DNA from: Lentibacillus sp. CBA3610
GTDB lineage: Bacteria > Bacillota > Bacilli > Bacillales > Amphibacillaceae
Assembly (NCBI RefSeq): GCF_013373365.1
Contig: NZ_CP035925.1
Location: 3,658,001 to 3,722,000 of the forward strand
DNA length: 64,000 bases
Direction of reading: 5' to 3'
The notes under the pieces are model-generated. The model made no database searches. It was not told the DNA's origin and saw only the letters and a list, made by a program, of their open reading frames with translations. The position numbers were made by a program, and so were the translations under genes. Of the stretch, positions 10,159 through 19,961 are shown piece after piece. Position 1 is the stretch's first letter, and the number at the start of each line of letters is the position of its first letter.

Positions 10159-11954
10159 AAAAAGGCATTGTATTAAAATTATTTTTGCTGACAACATTAT
10201 TGTGCATACTCATTTTGGCAACGATTTATATTGGACAAACTGTATTTTTTAAGCAATATTATGCAACCCAAAAGGTAAATGACATTAAAACGAGTATTGA
10301 ATCTTTTAAGAAGGAATACCTGAAGGCCGGGGAAAATGTACAGGCAATTAAAAGGCTGGAGCAGGATTTCTACCAGGAACATTCGACGTGGATTACAACG
10401 TTGGATAGTGCAGGAAATATTAAATACACAAATGACTTTTCTGTGAAAGTTCATTCAGATACTTCTCTGAATAAAGAGCTCGCCAACCGCGATATTACCA
10501 TCTCTTTGTACAGTTTTATCGGTTTAGAAGATTTAGAAAGGGTCAAGTTTGATTTAGAACAAGGAAAGCGTATTATGATTGATGGGGTAATGAAAGATGA
10601 TACAATAGTTCCTGCCATTTTAACCAGACGGAACACGAATTTTGTATTAGAGAATAAGCTGCTGTCGGAAGAGTTATATGGAAACAGCACTAAAACAGAA
10701 CCCGCTGAAATAGAACCTTCACCAGCAGGAGGGTCGCGGATATATTTAACGGGAAAAATTAAGAAATTACAATTACCTGCAGAATCCGTACGTTCAACTA
10801 TTTACACAAATCGTGTGTTTATCGAACAAATCAAACAATTTCAAGTGAATCTGCTATTTAATGATAATTATAATGGCCATGCGAAAACAATGGACTATGA
10901 GCAAAATGATATTAACTACAAAATATTAATCAGACCGATAAAAGATGTGAATGGTGAAATGGCTTATATTTTTTCTATGACGTCATTACAGCCAATTGAT
11001 GAAGCTGTACAAATGTTGGAAGACTATTATGTATACTTAATTATATTTGTTCTGCTCCTGATTGTTCTGGTTTCCTTCTATTATTCAAAAAAAATCGCCA
11101 ACCCATTGCTGCAAATAAACGATACGACAAGCAAGATTGCCAATTTGGACTTTTCCGAGACCATACCTGTCAGGTCAAAGGATGAAATTGGTGCGTTATC
11201 ACACAATATTAATAGCCTCTCGACCACGCTGCATTCGCATATTAATGAATTGCAGGAGGATATCGAGAAGGAAAAACAACTGGAACATACACGTAAAGAA
11301 TTTATTTCCGGTGTGTCACATGAATTAAAGACACCTTTAAGTATATTGAAGAGCTGTATCTCCATTTTAGAAGATGGTGTTGCTAAGGATAAAAGAGATT
11401 ATTATTTTAACGCAATGGCTAAAGAAGTCGATAAAATGGATATGCTCATTGTTGATATGCTCGAATTGGCAAAATTTGAATCCGGCACGTACAAAATGGA
11501 AATGGATGTCTTCTATATTGATCAGGTTATCGAGCATATTTGCGAACAATTAGCTTTAGACATCGCTAACAAGCAATTACATGTTCATAAACACCTATCC
11601 GGGACAAAAATTGTTGCAAATCAGCATCGGATTGAACAAGTGATTACGAACTTTATTACCAATGCGATTCGTTACACACCGAAAAATAAAAACATTAGGA
11701 TTTCCACGATAGAAGAGCAGGATCGTGTAAAAGTAAGTGTGGAAAATAACGGGACTCATATTGTAGAAGAACATTTAGAGAAAATATGGGATCGTTTTTA
11801 TCGTGGTGATACGTCTCGCGGGCGTTCGGAAGGAAGTACGGGCTTAGGGCTTGCTATTTCAAAAAATATTTTAGAACTTCATGGTGTGGCGTATGGGGTA
11901 ACGAATACAGAAGAAGGCGTGTTGTTTTACTTCTATTTGAATAAAAAAGAGTAG
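10155..11954 (+). CDS. Sensor histidine kinase (two-component partner)
   Basis: A membrane kinase of 599 residues. One transmembrane segment lies at the N-terminus, then an extracytoplasmic domain of about 260 residues, then a second transmembrane segment (YVYLIIFVLLLIVLVSFYY). A HAMP linker follows (IANPLLQINDTTSKIA), then the H-box GVSHELKTPLSIL and an ATPase domain with the N-box (QVITNFITNAIRYT) and STGLGLAISKN. It should autophosphorylate on the H-box His and pass phosphate to the adjacent regulator. The large outer loop suggests it senses an envelope or extracellular cue, identity unknown. Confidence 0.93.
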   Translation: MKKGIVLKLFLLTTLLCILILATIYIGQTVFFKQYYATQKVNDIKTSIESFKKEYLKAGENVQAIKRLEQDFYQEHSTWITTLDSAGNIKYTNDFSVKVHSDTSLNKELANRDITISLYSFIGLEDLERVKFDLEQGKRIMIDGVMKDDTIVPAILTRRNTNFVLENKLLSEELYGNSTKTEPAEIEPSPAGGSRIYLTGKIKKLQLPAESVRSTIYTNRVFIEQIKQFQVNLLFNDNYNGHAKTMDYEQNDINYKILIRPIKDVNGEMAYIFSMTSLQPIDEAVQMLEDYYVYLIIFVLLLIVLVSFYYSKKIANPLLQINDTTSKIANLDFSETIPVRSKDEIGALSHNINSLSTTLHSHINELQEDIEKEKQLEHTRKEFISGVSHELKTPLSILKSCISILEDGVAKDKRDYYFNAMAKEVDKMDMLIVDMLELAKFESGTYKMEMDVFYIDQVIEHICEQLALDIANKQLHVHKHLSGTKIVANQHRIEQVITNFITNAIRYTPKNKNIRISTIEEQDRVKVSVENNGTHIVEEHLEKIWDRFYRGDTSRGRSEGSTGLGLAISKNILELHGVAYGVTNTEEGVLFYFYLNKKE

Positions 11955-11973
11955 ATATTTTTATTAAGAATGT

Positions 11974-12014
11974 AAGCCATCCGTTCAATGGGTTTGAACA
12001 GATGGCTTTTTTTG
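11974..12014 (+). terminator. Terminator of the two-component operon
   Basis: AAGCCATC and GATGGCTT pair, flanking an additional TTCAA/TTGAA inner stem, followed by T7. Confidence 0.85.
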
Positions 12015-12073
12015 TGCGGAATCTCCGCAAAGCCGATTTTATCCAGTCGCGAAATTTTTATACGATATTGACC

Positions 12074-12113
12074 TTATCTGCACTTAATCTTTACATCTGT
12101 CTATTAATCTTTA
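12074..12113 (+). promoter_or_regulatory. ATCT repeats upstream of the amidase gene
   Basis: ATCT occurs at 12076, 12087, 12095 and 12107, with two longer copies reading TTAATCTTTA. The spacing of the first pair is 11 bp, as upstream of the response regulator gene. Proposed binding region for that regulator. Confidence 0.45.
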
Positions 12114-12155
12114 TAACGTACAAAGATGCTTTGAAAAAGAAAGGATAGATGAAAG

Positions 12156-12890
12156 ATGGTATTTCAACAGAAAAACGGGAGAAATCACAGGACACGTAAT
12201 ATGTTGGTTGTGACATTGCTCATATTTCCAATCTTGATTTTATCGGCTTGCTCCGGCAATTCCGACAACAACAATAATGCTAAGGACAGCAGTAATAACA
12301 GTAAAAACAAAAATACAGCTTTTAAGGTGGTAATCGATCCGGGACATGGCGGTGAAGATAACGGGGCAACAGGCGCCAGCGGCCAATATGAAAAGAGTTT
12401 TACGTTAAGTTTGGCAAAAAAAGTGGAAAAACTGTTGGAGCAGGAATCGGAAATGGAAGTTTTCATGACGAGAACAGATGACAGCTTTATTTCGCAGGAA
12501 AGCCGCTACAGACCAAAATATGCCAATAAACTGAATGCGGATGTATTTGTATCTATTCACGGCAACACGTTTTCCAATCCGAGTGTTTCAGGCACCGAAA
12601 CATTTTACTACCACAATAATTCCCGCCAGTTTGCTCAGATTTTACAGAAACATGTGGTTAAATCTACCGGATTCAGGGATAGAGGAATCAAGAAGAAAGA
12701 TCTGTTCGTTGTAAGGGATACGGAAATGCCGGCAGCTTTGATTGAAGTAGGTTACCTGACGAATCCCTCGGACGAGTCCGAAATGCGTACGGACGATCTT
12801 CAATCACGTGTCGCCGCTTCAATTGTTGAAGGGATTAAAGAGTACAAAGAACAGTCGGATGAACAAGGCTTTTTAAATGGGGTGTTTTAA
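12156..12890 (+). CDS. N-acetylmuramoyl-L-alanine amidase, lipoprotein (Amidase_3)
   Basis: A type II signal sequence ends in the lipobox LSAC, followed by an Asn/Ser/Lys-rich linker and a zinc amidase domain. Zinc and catalytic positions are visible: VVIDPGHGGEDNGA (His), a Glu after QYEKSF, VFVSIHGNTF (His) and AALIEVGYLTNPSDE (catalytic Glu). It should cleave the stem peptide from MurNAc outside the membrane. It lies between the two-component system and a deacetylase and shares upstream ATCTTT repeats with both, so it is probably part of one envelope-remodelling regulon. Confidence 0.93.
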   Translation: MVFQQKNGRNHRTRNMLVVTLLIFPILILSACSGNSDNNNNAKDSSNNSKNKNTAFKVVIDPGHGGEDNGATGASGQYEKSFTLSLAKKVEKLLEQESEMEVFMTRTDDSFISQESRYRPKYANKLNADVFVSIHGNTFSNPSVSGTETFYYHNNSRQFAQILQKHVVKSTGFRDRGIKKKDLFVVRDTEMPAALIEVGYLTNPSDESEMRTDDLQSRVAASIVEGIKEYKEQSDEQGFLNGVF

Positions 12891-12932
12891 GGTCAGGACT
12901 AAAAATCAATACAGCAATATATAGCTCAACTT

Positions 12933-12980
12933 GCCATCCAATTTTCTGACGTTAAAGTCACTAAATTGGATGGCTTTTTA
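12933..12980 (+). terminator. Terminator of the amidase gene
   Basis: GCCATCCAATTT and AAATTGGATGGC form a 12-bp perfect stem followed by T5. Confidence 0.88.
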
Positions 12981-12986
12981 CATTTC

Positions 12987-13032
12987 ATCCAATCTTTAGC
13001 TCAAATCCATTTCATCTTCATTTCGTCTTTAT
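12987..13032 (+). promoter_or_regulatory. Repeats upstream of the deacetylase gene
   Basis: TTCATCTTCAT and TTCGTCTTTAT are adjacent 11-bp direct repeats (13011-13032), with further ATCTTT and ATCC words upstream. They match the spacing of the repeats before the response regulator gene. Confidence 0.45.
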
Positions 13033-13083
13033 CCCACTTTATTATTCTATCTACAGATTAAAAAATGGAATAGAGGTCTTTAC

Positions 13084-13935
13084 ATGAAAAAGCTTATACT
13101 ATTTATTTTCCTTGGCTGTTTGGTTGTTTTTTATGCCTGTAGTAAAGATTTAGAACCTAATGACAAAACAGCTGAGTTATATTTGGAATATAAAAATTCA
13201 CCAGGAGCTGAGTTACATCCGGAATATAAAGATTTACCAGATTCCCGAAAAACAAAATCAGATAAGTCAGAGGCGAATAATGGATCCGTTTCTCCAAATG
13301 TAGAAAAGACTGTTTATTTAACCTTTGATGACGGTCCTACTTCAGCAACAACAGATATTTTAGATACTTTACACCAATTCAATGCTAAAGCAACATTTTT
13401 CATGCTGGAACCTTCTATGAGGGAATCACCAGAAGTTGTAGACAAAATCGTAGAGCAAGGTCATGCTGTGGGTTTACATGGTGTGACCCACGACATAAAC
13501 CACTTTTATAAATCTGAACAGTCTGCTCTTAAAGAACTAACTACCGCACAGGAGACACTTCAACAAATTACAGGAGTCAGGTCCAATTTGATTCGGACAC
13601 CTTATGGCAGTGTTCCGTATTTAACTAAATCATATCGGGAGGTTTTAGACAGCAATGGTTTTAAATTGTGGGATTGGAATGTTGACAGCAGGGATTGGTC
13701 CTTATCCAGTGACCAATATTTAGATACGGTGATTGGACAAATAGAAGAATTAGTAAATGCAGGAGTGACGCCAATTATTCTTATGCATGATAAACAAAAT
13801 ACAGCTGATCACTTGTCTATTCTATTAACCTATCTATCGGAACATGGATTTCAAACTAAAAAAATTGAAGAAAACACGCAACCATATAACTTTAACTGTT
13901 ATCAACGTTGTCATCGAATATCCACACAGCAGTAG
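13084..13935 (+). CDS. Polysaccharide deacetylase (NodB domain) lipoprotein
   Basis: A signal peptide with a lipobox near FYAC leads to a variable linker that contains a duplicated segment (ELYLEYK and ELHPEYK). The NodB-type carbohydrate esterase 4 domain follows. Motifs are TFDDGPTSATTDIL (catalytic Asp and metal Asp), VGLHGVTHDINH (metal His pair, H-x3-H type), LIRTPYGSV, WDWNVDSRDW and ILMHDKQNT. It probably N-deacetylates peptidoglycan or another surface glycan, which would protect against lysozyme-like enzymes. Likely co-regulated with the neighbouring amidase. Confidence 0.9.
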   Translation: MKKLILFIFLGCLVVFYACSKDLEPNDKTAELYLEYKNSPGAELHPEYKDLPDSRKTKSDKSEANNGSVSPNVEKTVYLTFDDGPTSATTDILDTLHQFNAKATFFMLEPSMRESPEVVDKIVEQGHAVGLHGVTHDINHFYKSEQSALKELTTAQETLQQITGVRSNLIRTPYGSVPYLTKSYREVLDSNGFKLWDWNVDSRDWSLSSDQYLDTVIGQIEELVNAGVTPIILMHDKQNTADHLSILLTYLSEHGFQTKKIEENTQPYNFNCYQRCHRISTQQ

Positions 13936-14465
13936 GATAAACAAGAATTGAAGGGGAGGGTTAAGTGAGTCTCCCCCAGCACATCGCTACTCGTATATTG
14001 GGTATTTTTGCACAACCCCTCGAAAAGTTCGATTCAGAATATTTTATACAGTGTCAAATTACCTGCAATCCTTTTGCCATATTTCAAAATAACTTATGTT
14101 GTATTTATGAAACGTAAAAAGCACTGTTAACAGCATCTTTCAAAAAGTACACCTTTTGAAAGGACGCTTATTAAGTTCAAGCCACACAAGCTTTACAGTC
14201 TTATTCCACCATTTCGAGGGGAATTGCAAAAACACCCAGATTTGTCTCTTTCATTTGAGGAAGACAGGGACGTATTATTAGACTTTATAAACGGTAATTT
14301 GAAGTAGTTCATATGAGAAATGGTTTCTTCCACTAATACCAGCTAATAGTTGTCAACAACTCGGTCTAAAAATGTTTTTAAAAACATGTTACACTAAAAT
14401 CGAGCATACCAAAAAGCCTTACCGCTGATCCGATAAGGTTTCAGAATGTTCTGAATTCAATTGGC
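13936..14465. other. Gene-free stretch before the IS110 remnant
   Basis: No credible gene. Words such as AACCCCTCGAAA (14015-14030) and ATTTCGAGGGG (14212-14222) are inverted relative to each other, which suggests IS-end debris. A partial hairpin around 14390-14440 precedes the transposase remnant. Confidence 0.4.
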
Positions 14466-15679
14466 CTATGATTGATCTACAAAGACTTCCTTACGTTTTA
14501 ACATGGCGTGGATCCAGTGAACGAGTTTATTGGCACAGGCAATCACAGCGACCTTGTGTGGCTTGCCCTCGTTTCTTTTGCGATCATAAAAGGCTATAAG
14601 TTTCTTGTTTCGGTTCTTGGCTAGACCGCATTGCACAGCCGAATAAAGCGCCTGACGCAGCCTTGATGATCCTCTTTTGGTGATGCGGTTGATCGATGCT
14701 TTATATTTACCTGACTCGAAAACACTTGGATCTAGTCCCGCGTAGGCAGTCAAGTTCTTGGGAAAAGGGAACTGATCAATATCCCCCATCTCGGAGGTGA
14801 TTGTCGCTGCAAGCTTATCTCCAATCCCATGAATGGACTGGATCAATCCATAGTCCTCAAAAGTCGTGGCCAGGGCATCTATCTCTTTTTTCAGCTTGGA
14901 TAGGTGCTCCTGGTATTGAAAAAGCATTTGAATGTACATCTGCAGGCTGACGATATGACCATGACAGACGGGATGCTGAAAGGGATTACGGTCCGCCGCA
15001 GCCTTTAAATGAGCTGCTTTATCCAAAAACCATGCATAGGAACGTTTCGCCCCGAATTGACGCATCTTGTCTGCTAACGCTTGTTGCGAGACCTTTTGGA
15101 TATCCGGAGCAGTCGGATAATGCAGTAAAGTATTTAACGAAAGGTCGCCACAAAGATCACTGAAAACCCCATGATATTCCGGGAAAATATGGTCCACAGC
15201 AGCCTGAAACTGAAAACTTAATTTCAACATAGCTATCCGTCAAAGCGCCGTGCTGCCTGGTTAATTGCCGCAGGTTCAGGTATTGCTGGTTTTTCCGCTG
15301 ATAAGCTTCCAGATCTTCTTTGTAATATAACTCCCCAAGATGGAAGGCATCAATTTTGTCCGTTTTCACCTTACGCAGACTCGTTTTTTTTGGCCTCATA
15401 AGAAACCACTGGATTGATCAAATAATACGTTATAGCCTGATCCTCCAGAAATTGAAGCACAGGCTCATGATAGTGCCCGATGGATTCAAAGATGACAGCC
15501 GGAGACTGACCGGAAACCTGTTCCACTTCCTGATAAAATTGATAAAAAGCGTGAAGGCCTTGTAGATCGTGTTCAAATTTAAAGCTTTTCTTGTATGGTT
15601 TTTTCCTTTGTAAAAAGGCTTGGACCTGGCTTTCTCCTTTTGCGACATCCAGGCCGATGACAGGATTCATAGTAATCAC
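14466..15679 (-). pseudogene. IS110-family transposase, frameshifted
   Basis: Three overlapping minus-strand frames together rebuild one IS110-type protein of about 400 residues. The N-terminal part has the DEDD start GLDVAKGESQVQAF, the second has VKTDKIDAFHLGELYY, and the C-terminal part has the transposase_20 helix-hairpin-helix IHGIGDKLAATITSEMG and YAGLDPSVFESGKYK. Two frameshifts, near 15370-15400 and near 15160-15230, separate them. The element is dead unless these are sequence errors. Confidence 0.88.
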
Positions 15680-16084
15680 AACTCCCTTAATATATTCGCC
15701 GGTACGCCCCTGACATCACTTGTAGTTTCATAGTTTCGCTTGTTATGCGGGATCGCGTCCCAACCAGCCTCAAATATGTTTCTACAAGGAGGGGGTGGAC
15801 TGTATTACGGACGGGATCGATGTCCCACGGGCCAGATCGTCCTACCCCGGCTAACTCAAGGATAAAACCTATTAAAAATAGGTCAACCAGTTCAATGACC
15901 GGCTGACCATATAATACGATCGGGCCAGATTGTTGAATAAGCCTTATAAGCTATGGTCGAAAAAATCCTAATAAATAAAACCGTCTTTCGTTAAAATCAA
16001 CAATATAAGAATTTTGTGAAGAATCCGTATAATTCTCTCTGACCTATTCGTTATACATATGAAAGAAATAAAGGGGGTCTTACC
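15680..16084. other. IS flank and leader of the sigma-factor gene
   Basis: No gene is visible. It contains an inverted pair, GGTCAACCAGTTCAATGACC, and a cassette half-site, and ends with AAAGGGGG before the sigma gene. Confidence 0.5.
15917..15940 (+). repeat. Cassette-associated repeat (half-site)
   Basis: GGGCCA-N7-GAATAA, an exact match to the second-half form of the repeat. Confidence 0.65.
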
Positions 16085-17026
16085 TTGGATGAACAGAAAA
16101 TTAATCAATTAATTGAGCACTCACGGGAATTTCAGAAAGAATTTGAAGCCGTCATTGCTGACCTGGGCAAGGAACTATGGAACTATTGCCGCTATTTAAC
16201 GGGATCTCCCTGGGATGGTGAGGATCTATATCAGGAAACCATGCTAAAGACCATGGGAAGTTTGTATCAACGCTGGCATATAACGAACCTCAAATCTTAT
16301 CTTTATCGCATTGCGACGAATACATGGATTGATTATTGTCGCAAAGAAAACCGAAAGCTTGGAACGTTGTCTGAATCGGATGAACCTACAGCAGATTTTT
16401 CTGATAATCTTGATCTCGAAGATGCCTTGAAACAGCTGTTTTACCTTTTCACACCAAGGCAGACCGCTGTCTTTTTGTTAAAAGAAATCTTTCAATTTAA
16501 GGCAGACGAAGTGGCAAGCATGGTAAAAACAACACCTGGTGCTGTGTATGCTACAACTAGAAGAATGAAGAATAAACTAAAAAATGAGTCATCGAGACCA
16601 AGTTCAAAAACGGAACCTGTTGGGAGTCAAAATAAGGTCATCCAACTTTATTTGAAGGCATTAACCCAAGGTGATGTGGAAGGAATGCTTGCATTGTTCA
16701 GCGACCAGCCTCATTATGAAGCTTCCCTCGGTTTTCTGGAAACCACGAAGGATGAAATTAGAAATGGGTCGTTACAATTTGGATTGCCAGGCCACAAAGC
16801 AAAGCAATACTATTTATGGGGAAAGCCAGTCATTGTCGTATTTTCAGATTCAAAAGATGGTCCACTCATCCATGATATTCAGTACCATGAGGTCGAAAAC
16901 GGGAAAATTGTGCTAAGCAGAAGCTATTTTTTTAGGAAAGAATTAATCTTTGCCGCATCAAAGGAGTTAGGATTTGCGCCTCAGCTCTATAAACCGCCTT
17001 TGAATTGGGAGAAGGCACAATTATAA
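16085..17026 (+). CDS. ECF-like sigma-70 factor with C-terminal SnoaL-like domain
   Basis: Residues about 20-95 form sigma region 2 (GSPWDGEDLYQETMLK and SYLYRIATNTWIDYCRKE). Residues about 120-170 form region 4 (LEDALKQLFYLFTPRQTAVF with VASMVKTTPGAVYATTRR). The remaining ~130 residues are an NTF2/SnoaL-like extension, as in the SigJ/ECF41-type families, where it regulates activity in place of a separate anti-sigma factor. The TTG start has AAAGGGGG about 6 nt upstream. No anti-sigma gene is adjacent. Target promoters are unknown. Confidence 0.82.
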   Translation: MDEQKINQLIEHSREFQKEFEAVIADLGKELWNYCRYLTGSPWDGEDLYQETMLKTMGSLYQRWHITNLKSYLYRIATNTWIDYCRKENRKLGTLSESDEPTADFSDNLDLEDALKQLFYLFTPRQTAVFLLKEIFQFKADEVASMVKTTPGAVYATTRRMKNKLKNESSRPSSKTEPVGSQNKVIQLYLKALTQGDVEGMLALFSDQPHYEASLGFLETTKDEIRNGSLQFGLPGHKAKQYYLWGKPVIVVFSDSKDGPLIHDIQYHEVENGKIVLSRSYFFRKELIFAASKELGFAPQLYKPPLNWEKAQL

Positions 17027-17121
17027 AAGGACAGAATGTAGTATTTTTAATGTGAACATCTAACAAAAACAACTCATGGATCTTTCTTTGATTAAGGGTA
17101 ATGTTACCAAAATTGTTAAAG

Positions 17122-17180
17122 AAACGGGCACATTTATGGAATAAAAGTTGTACCAGAATTGGGCCATATTGTTGAATAAT
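17122..17180 (+). repeat. Cassette-associated repeat (two half-sites)
   Basis: GGGCAC-N7-GAATAA begins at 17126 and GGGCCA-N7-GAATAA at 17161, a spacing of 35 bp. It lies between the sigma-factor gene and the AbiGi-like gene. Confidence 0.75.
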
Positions 17181-17249
17181 TTTATTAACATCTGGGGGGA
17201 TAAATGACTGAACACAAAAATAATAATTTATTTAATAAGGATGATGTTT

Positions 17250-17936
17250 ATGAGAGATTATTATTCAAATATATATTGGCATTTTACGGGTGGACCTAAG
17301 GTGGATTGGGAGTTCGTTAGTTCCCCAAAGGATCTCTGGAATCAACCGACTAAAAGTTCACAGGAATCCTTTAATATTTTAACATCAATTTTATCATCAA
17401 AAAAATTAATTGGAAATAGCACCGAAAAGGTCTCTTCAACCGAGTCAACGGAAAAATTTTGTTGTGTTTGTGATATTCCATTGAAGTATTTAGACAACCA
17501 CAAAAGGTATTATGGGGATGTTGCCATAGGATTTAGGGCGAAATCCATACACCCAAAATTCAATCCTGTTCTGTATATAGATATAGAAAATGCTCCTTTA
17601 ATCTTCAGTGATCGAAAAATAGACCCTGATAAAACATTTAATGAAAATTCACCAGCTGGGGAATTCTTAGATTATATTTTAGGATTGGATAAAGAGAGTC
17701 TTGGCTCCTTATCTAGTTTTATAAAGAATACCAAATTTAGCGAAAGTGATGAGGAATCATTTTATGGGGAAAGGGAATGGCGCTGTTTAGGTGACTTTCA
17801 TTTTAAAGAAGATGATGTAGAAGTCATTATTTTACCAGACAGGTTTAAAAGTGATTTAGAAAACTTTTTAGCTGAAAATGGACTGAATCTGAATTGGGTT
17901 ACAATTTTATCATGGGAATTAATATACAAATTGTGA
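17250..17936 (+). CDS. AbiGi-like putative phage-resistance protein
   Basis: A soluble 228-residue protein beginning MRDYYSNIYWHFTG. It contains FCCVCDIPLKYLDNHKRYYG and a YGEREWRCLGDFHF block. These resemble AbiGi, the first protein of the lactococcal AbiG abortive-infection pair, a family seen in many Firmicutes. The ATG at 17250 is preferred because AATAAGG lies 9 nt upstream; two earlier in-frame ATGs overlap that site. No AbiGii-like nucleotidyltransferase follows. Two unusual genes that may belong to the same locus come next. Family call is from recalled motifs only. Confidence 0.6.
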   Translation: MRDYYSNIYWHFTGGPKVDWEFVSSPKDLWNQPTKSSQESFNILTSILSSKKLIGNSTEKVSSTESTEKFCCVCDIPLKYLDNHKRYYGDVAIGFRAKSIHPKFNPVLYIDIENAPLIFSDRKIDPDKTFNENSPAGEFLDYILGLDKESLGSLSSFIKNTKFSESDEESFYGEREWRCLGDFHFKEDDVEVIILPDRFKSDLENFLAENGLNLNWVTILSWELIYKL

Positions 17937-18010
17937 AACCTTGCGATTATCCTGCAAATACCTCATGGTAGTTGTACTAGATGTATAAAGACTGAAAAAG
18001 GGGGCATTTC

Positions 18011-18202
18011 ATGGAAGAACAAATTATTAAAGGTGTGGTGGCTATAGTAGTAGCTATCATAGGTATCTTTGCAGGTGGCAAGTGGTATTTTAACAAAAGA
18101 AAAATCACTCAAAAAAATGGTGAGAACCAAATTGCTATACAGGATTCTGATAATAATGAAGTGAATGTGGGTGAAAAAGATGAGTACAAAAAAGAAAATT
18201 AG
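18011..18202 (+). CDS. Small single-pass membrane protein with IAIQDSDN motif
   Basis: This 63-residue protein has one N-terminal transmembrane helix (VVAIVVAIIGIFAGG) and a charged tail containing NQIAIQDSDNNEVNV. The next protein begins with a nearly identical segment (VQVAIQDSDNAQVKI), and the two genes overlap by 23 nt. The pair therefore looks like an anchor and a soluble partner sharing a docking or assembly motif. Repeats of this kind recur in bacterial conflict-system proteins, but no family is certain. GGGGG precedes the ATG. Confidence 0.7.
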   Translation: MEEQIIKGVVAIVVAIIGIFAGGKWYFNKRKITQKNGENQIAIQDSDNNEVNVGEKDEYKKEN

Positions 18203-19544
18203 TCAAAAAGATGCAGATGTACAAGTTGCCATACAGGATTCTGATAATGCTCAGGTTAAAATAATTAACAGTCCTATTGATTATCTTGAGGACCTACTTC
18301 ATTCTGGAAATCTTGAAGAAGCTGCTCAATTTTTGGGCAGGATTCATAGGCTATCTGAAAGTGCACATCCAGTCAACCCACACTATATTTTTAAACCTGT
18401 TTCTATTGGAAAGAAGACTGTTTTTGATCATGTTCCTGTAAATGAACAAGTCTCAAAAGATTACCCTTTAAAATACAAAGCCAACTTTACAATAGTTGAT
18501 CAAAAGTATTCAGGGGAAACAAAAACATTTGATGAAATATTAGAGAAAGCCACTATTAATCAAGATGAAATTGAAATAAATATGAAGGATATAGAAACTT
18601 GGATTGGGGACATGAAAATTGATGATGAAGGTACATTGATGAGGGAGGCTGTAAAAAGTGCGAAGTGGAAAATTATGCCTCAAGAATTGCCCCCTCCAAT
18701 GAAAATTAAGATTGTAAAAGAAGATGATGTTGATGATATTACAATCATTGATTATATTGAACTTTCTTTAAGTGATATTGATAATGAAAGTAATGTGATA
18801 GTTTTTGATAACTCTAAGCAAGCCTCATCTCCTCACCTTGTAACAGTAACAATAAACAAAGGTTCTTTTGATAAACAAAAAACCAAAGGCAAACTTATGG
18901 AAGCTGATTCAAAGGTCAATATTTCAATTAAGGAAGAACATCAGGGTAATGTAAATGCAATCTATAAACTAGATATATTTGTTTTGAATACTTTAAGGAG
19001 TCAAAATTTTAGACTTGTAAACTTAGAGACTGGGGAAGATTTTGTTGTATTAAAAAATTATAATATTAATAAGGAGGCTTCCATTTCAAAGTTAGAAGAG
19101 GAATTAGTCTTTTTAAAAAAGTTAATTAAAATTGAAAAGTACTTTAATGTTAATTTCTCTATATCTGAAAAAATAGAAGCTGATGATCATGAATGTGTAG
19201 AAATATTGTGCTCAATAATTGAAGATAGATCATTAAAAGGAACATTTGATGAGCTAAATTTAGAATGTCATTCAAGGGAAAGCCTTGATGGTTTAATACG
19301 TTATGAAAAACAAGAAAAATTTTGGTTTATGATAACACAATCAGTAGTTATTGAATTATTTGGACAAACCATTACAGGAATTGAATCAAGAAAAGAATTT
19401 AATAATGTATGCTTAAAAGACCCTGAAAAGGCGAAAAGAAAATATGCTGATATGGAAGATGGTGAGACTGTAAAATTAAAATTTGTCCCTGGCTCCAATA
19501 ATCAATTAACTAAAACATTTAAATATGTAAACGATGAAGGGTAA
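18180..19544 (+). CDS. Unknown 454-residue protein, partner of the preceding membrane protein
   Basis: No family recognised. From the ATG at 18180, the first residues are MSTKKKISQKDADVQVAIQD, with the motif shared with the upstream membrane protein. The rest is acidic and soluble, with no membrane helix. It contains beta-rich stretches and a late segment KEFNNVCLKDPEKAKRKYAD. GGGTGA lies 7 nt before this ATG; a longer start at 18165 is possible. The overlap with the membrane-protein gene implies coupled translation. Placement after an AbiGi-like gene suggests a defence role, but that is inference. Confidence 0.65.
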   Translation: MSTKKKISQKDADVQVAIQDSDNAQVKIINSPIDYLEDLLHSGNLEEAAQFLGRIHRLSESAHPVNPHYIFKPVSIGKKTVFDHVPVNEQVSKDYPLKYKANFTIVDQKYSGETKTFDEILEKATINQDEIEINMKDIETWIGDMKIDDEGTLMREAVKSAKWKIMPQELPPPMKIKIVKEDDVDDITIIDYIELSLSDIDNESNVIVFDNSKQASSPHLVTVTINKGSFDKQKTKGKLMEADSKVNISIKEEHQGNVNAIYKLDIFVLNTLRSQNFRLVNLETGEDFVVLKNYNINKEASISKLEEELVFLKKLIKIEKYFNVNFSISEKIEADDHECVEILCSIIEDRSLKGTFDELNLECHSRESLDGLIRYEKQEKFWFMITQSVVIELFGQTITGIESRKEFNNVCLKDPEKAKRKYADMEDGETVKLKFVPGSNNQLTKTFKYVNDEG

Positions 19545-19639
19545 TTATGGGTGGAGAAAACGTTCTAGTATAGACACTCAAACCAGCCATCCAAACATCA
19601 CTTCGAGATTATTCATAAACATTTAAAGAAACAGATAAT

Positions 19640-19868
19640 ATAGGTAAATTTATGACGTTTTGAAAAAGGTGATCTTTCAAATGAAATGCAAGAATTAATA
19701 CTTAAGGCAATCAAACAAGGTTTCACTCCATTAATTAAACATAATGATCCTGATACGCTTGATTTTAATCCACGTTCAAAAGATGATTCATGGATGATTG
19801 TTTGGTATTCTACTGATGAAGAAAAAGTACTCAAGGCTTTAGCTAAATTTTTCATTGTGATTTTGTAA
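19640..19868 (+). pseudogene. Decayed tandem copy of the next gene
   Basis: Reads KETDNIGKFMTF-stop, then, after a frame change, a stretch matching the following protein through LILKAIKQGFTPLIKH and IVWYSTDEEK. It ends early at FFIVIL. The N-terminal 30 and C-terminal 50 residues of the intact copy are missing. It is a truncated and frameshifted duplicate. Confidence 0.75.
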
Positions 19869-19961
19869 ACATACCTTATAGTGACGCTGACTTTCACATA
19901 TGTTAGTTCTGTCACCAACCGCATTAGGTTATTGATTATGAAAAGATAAGGAGGAAGATAA

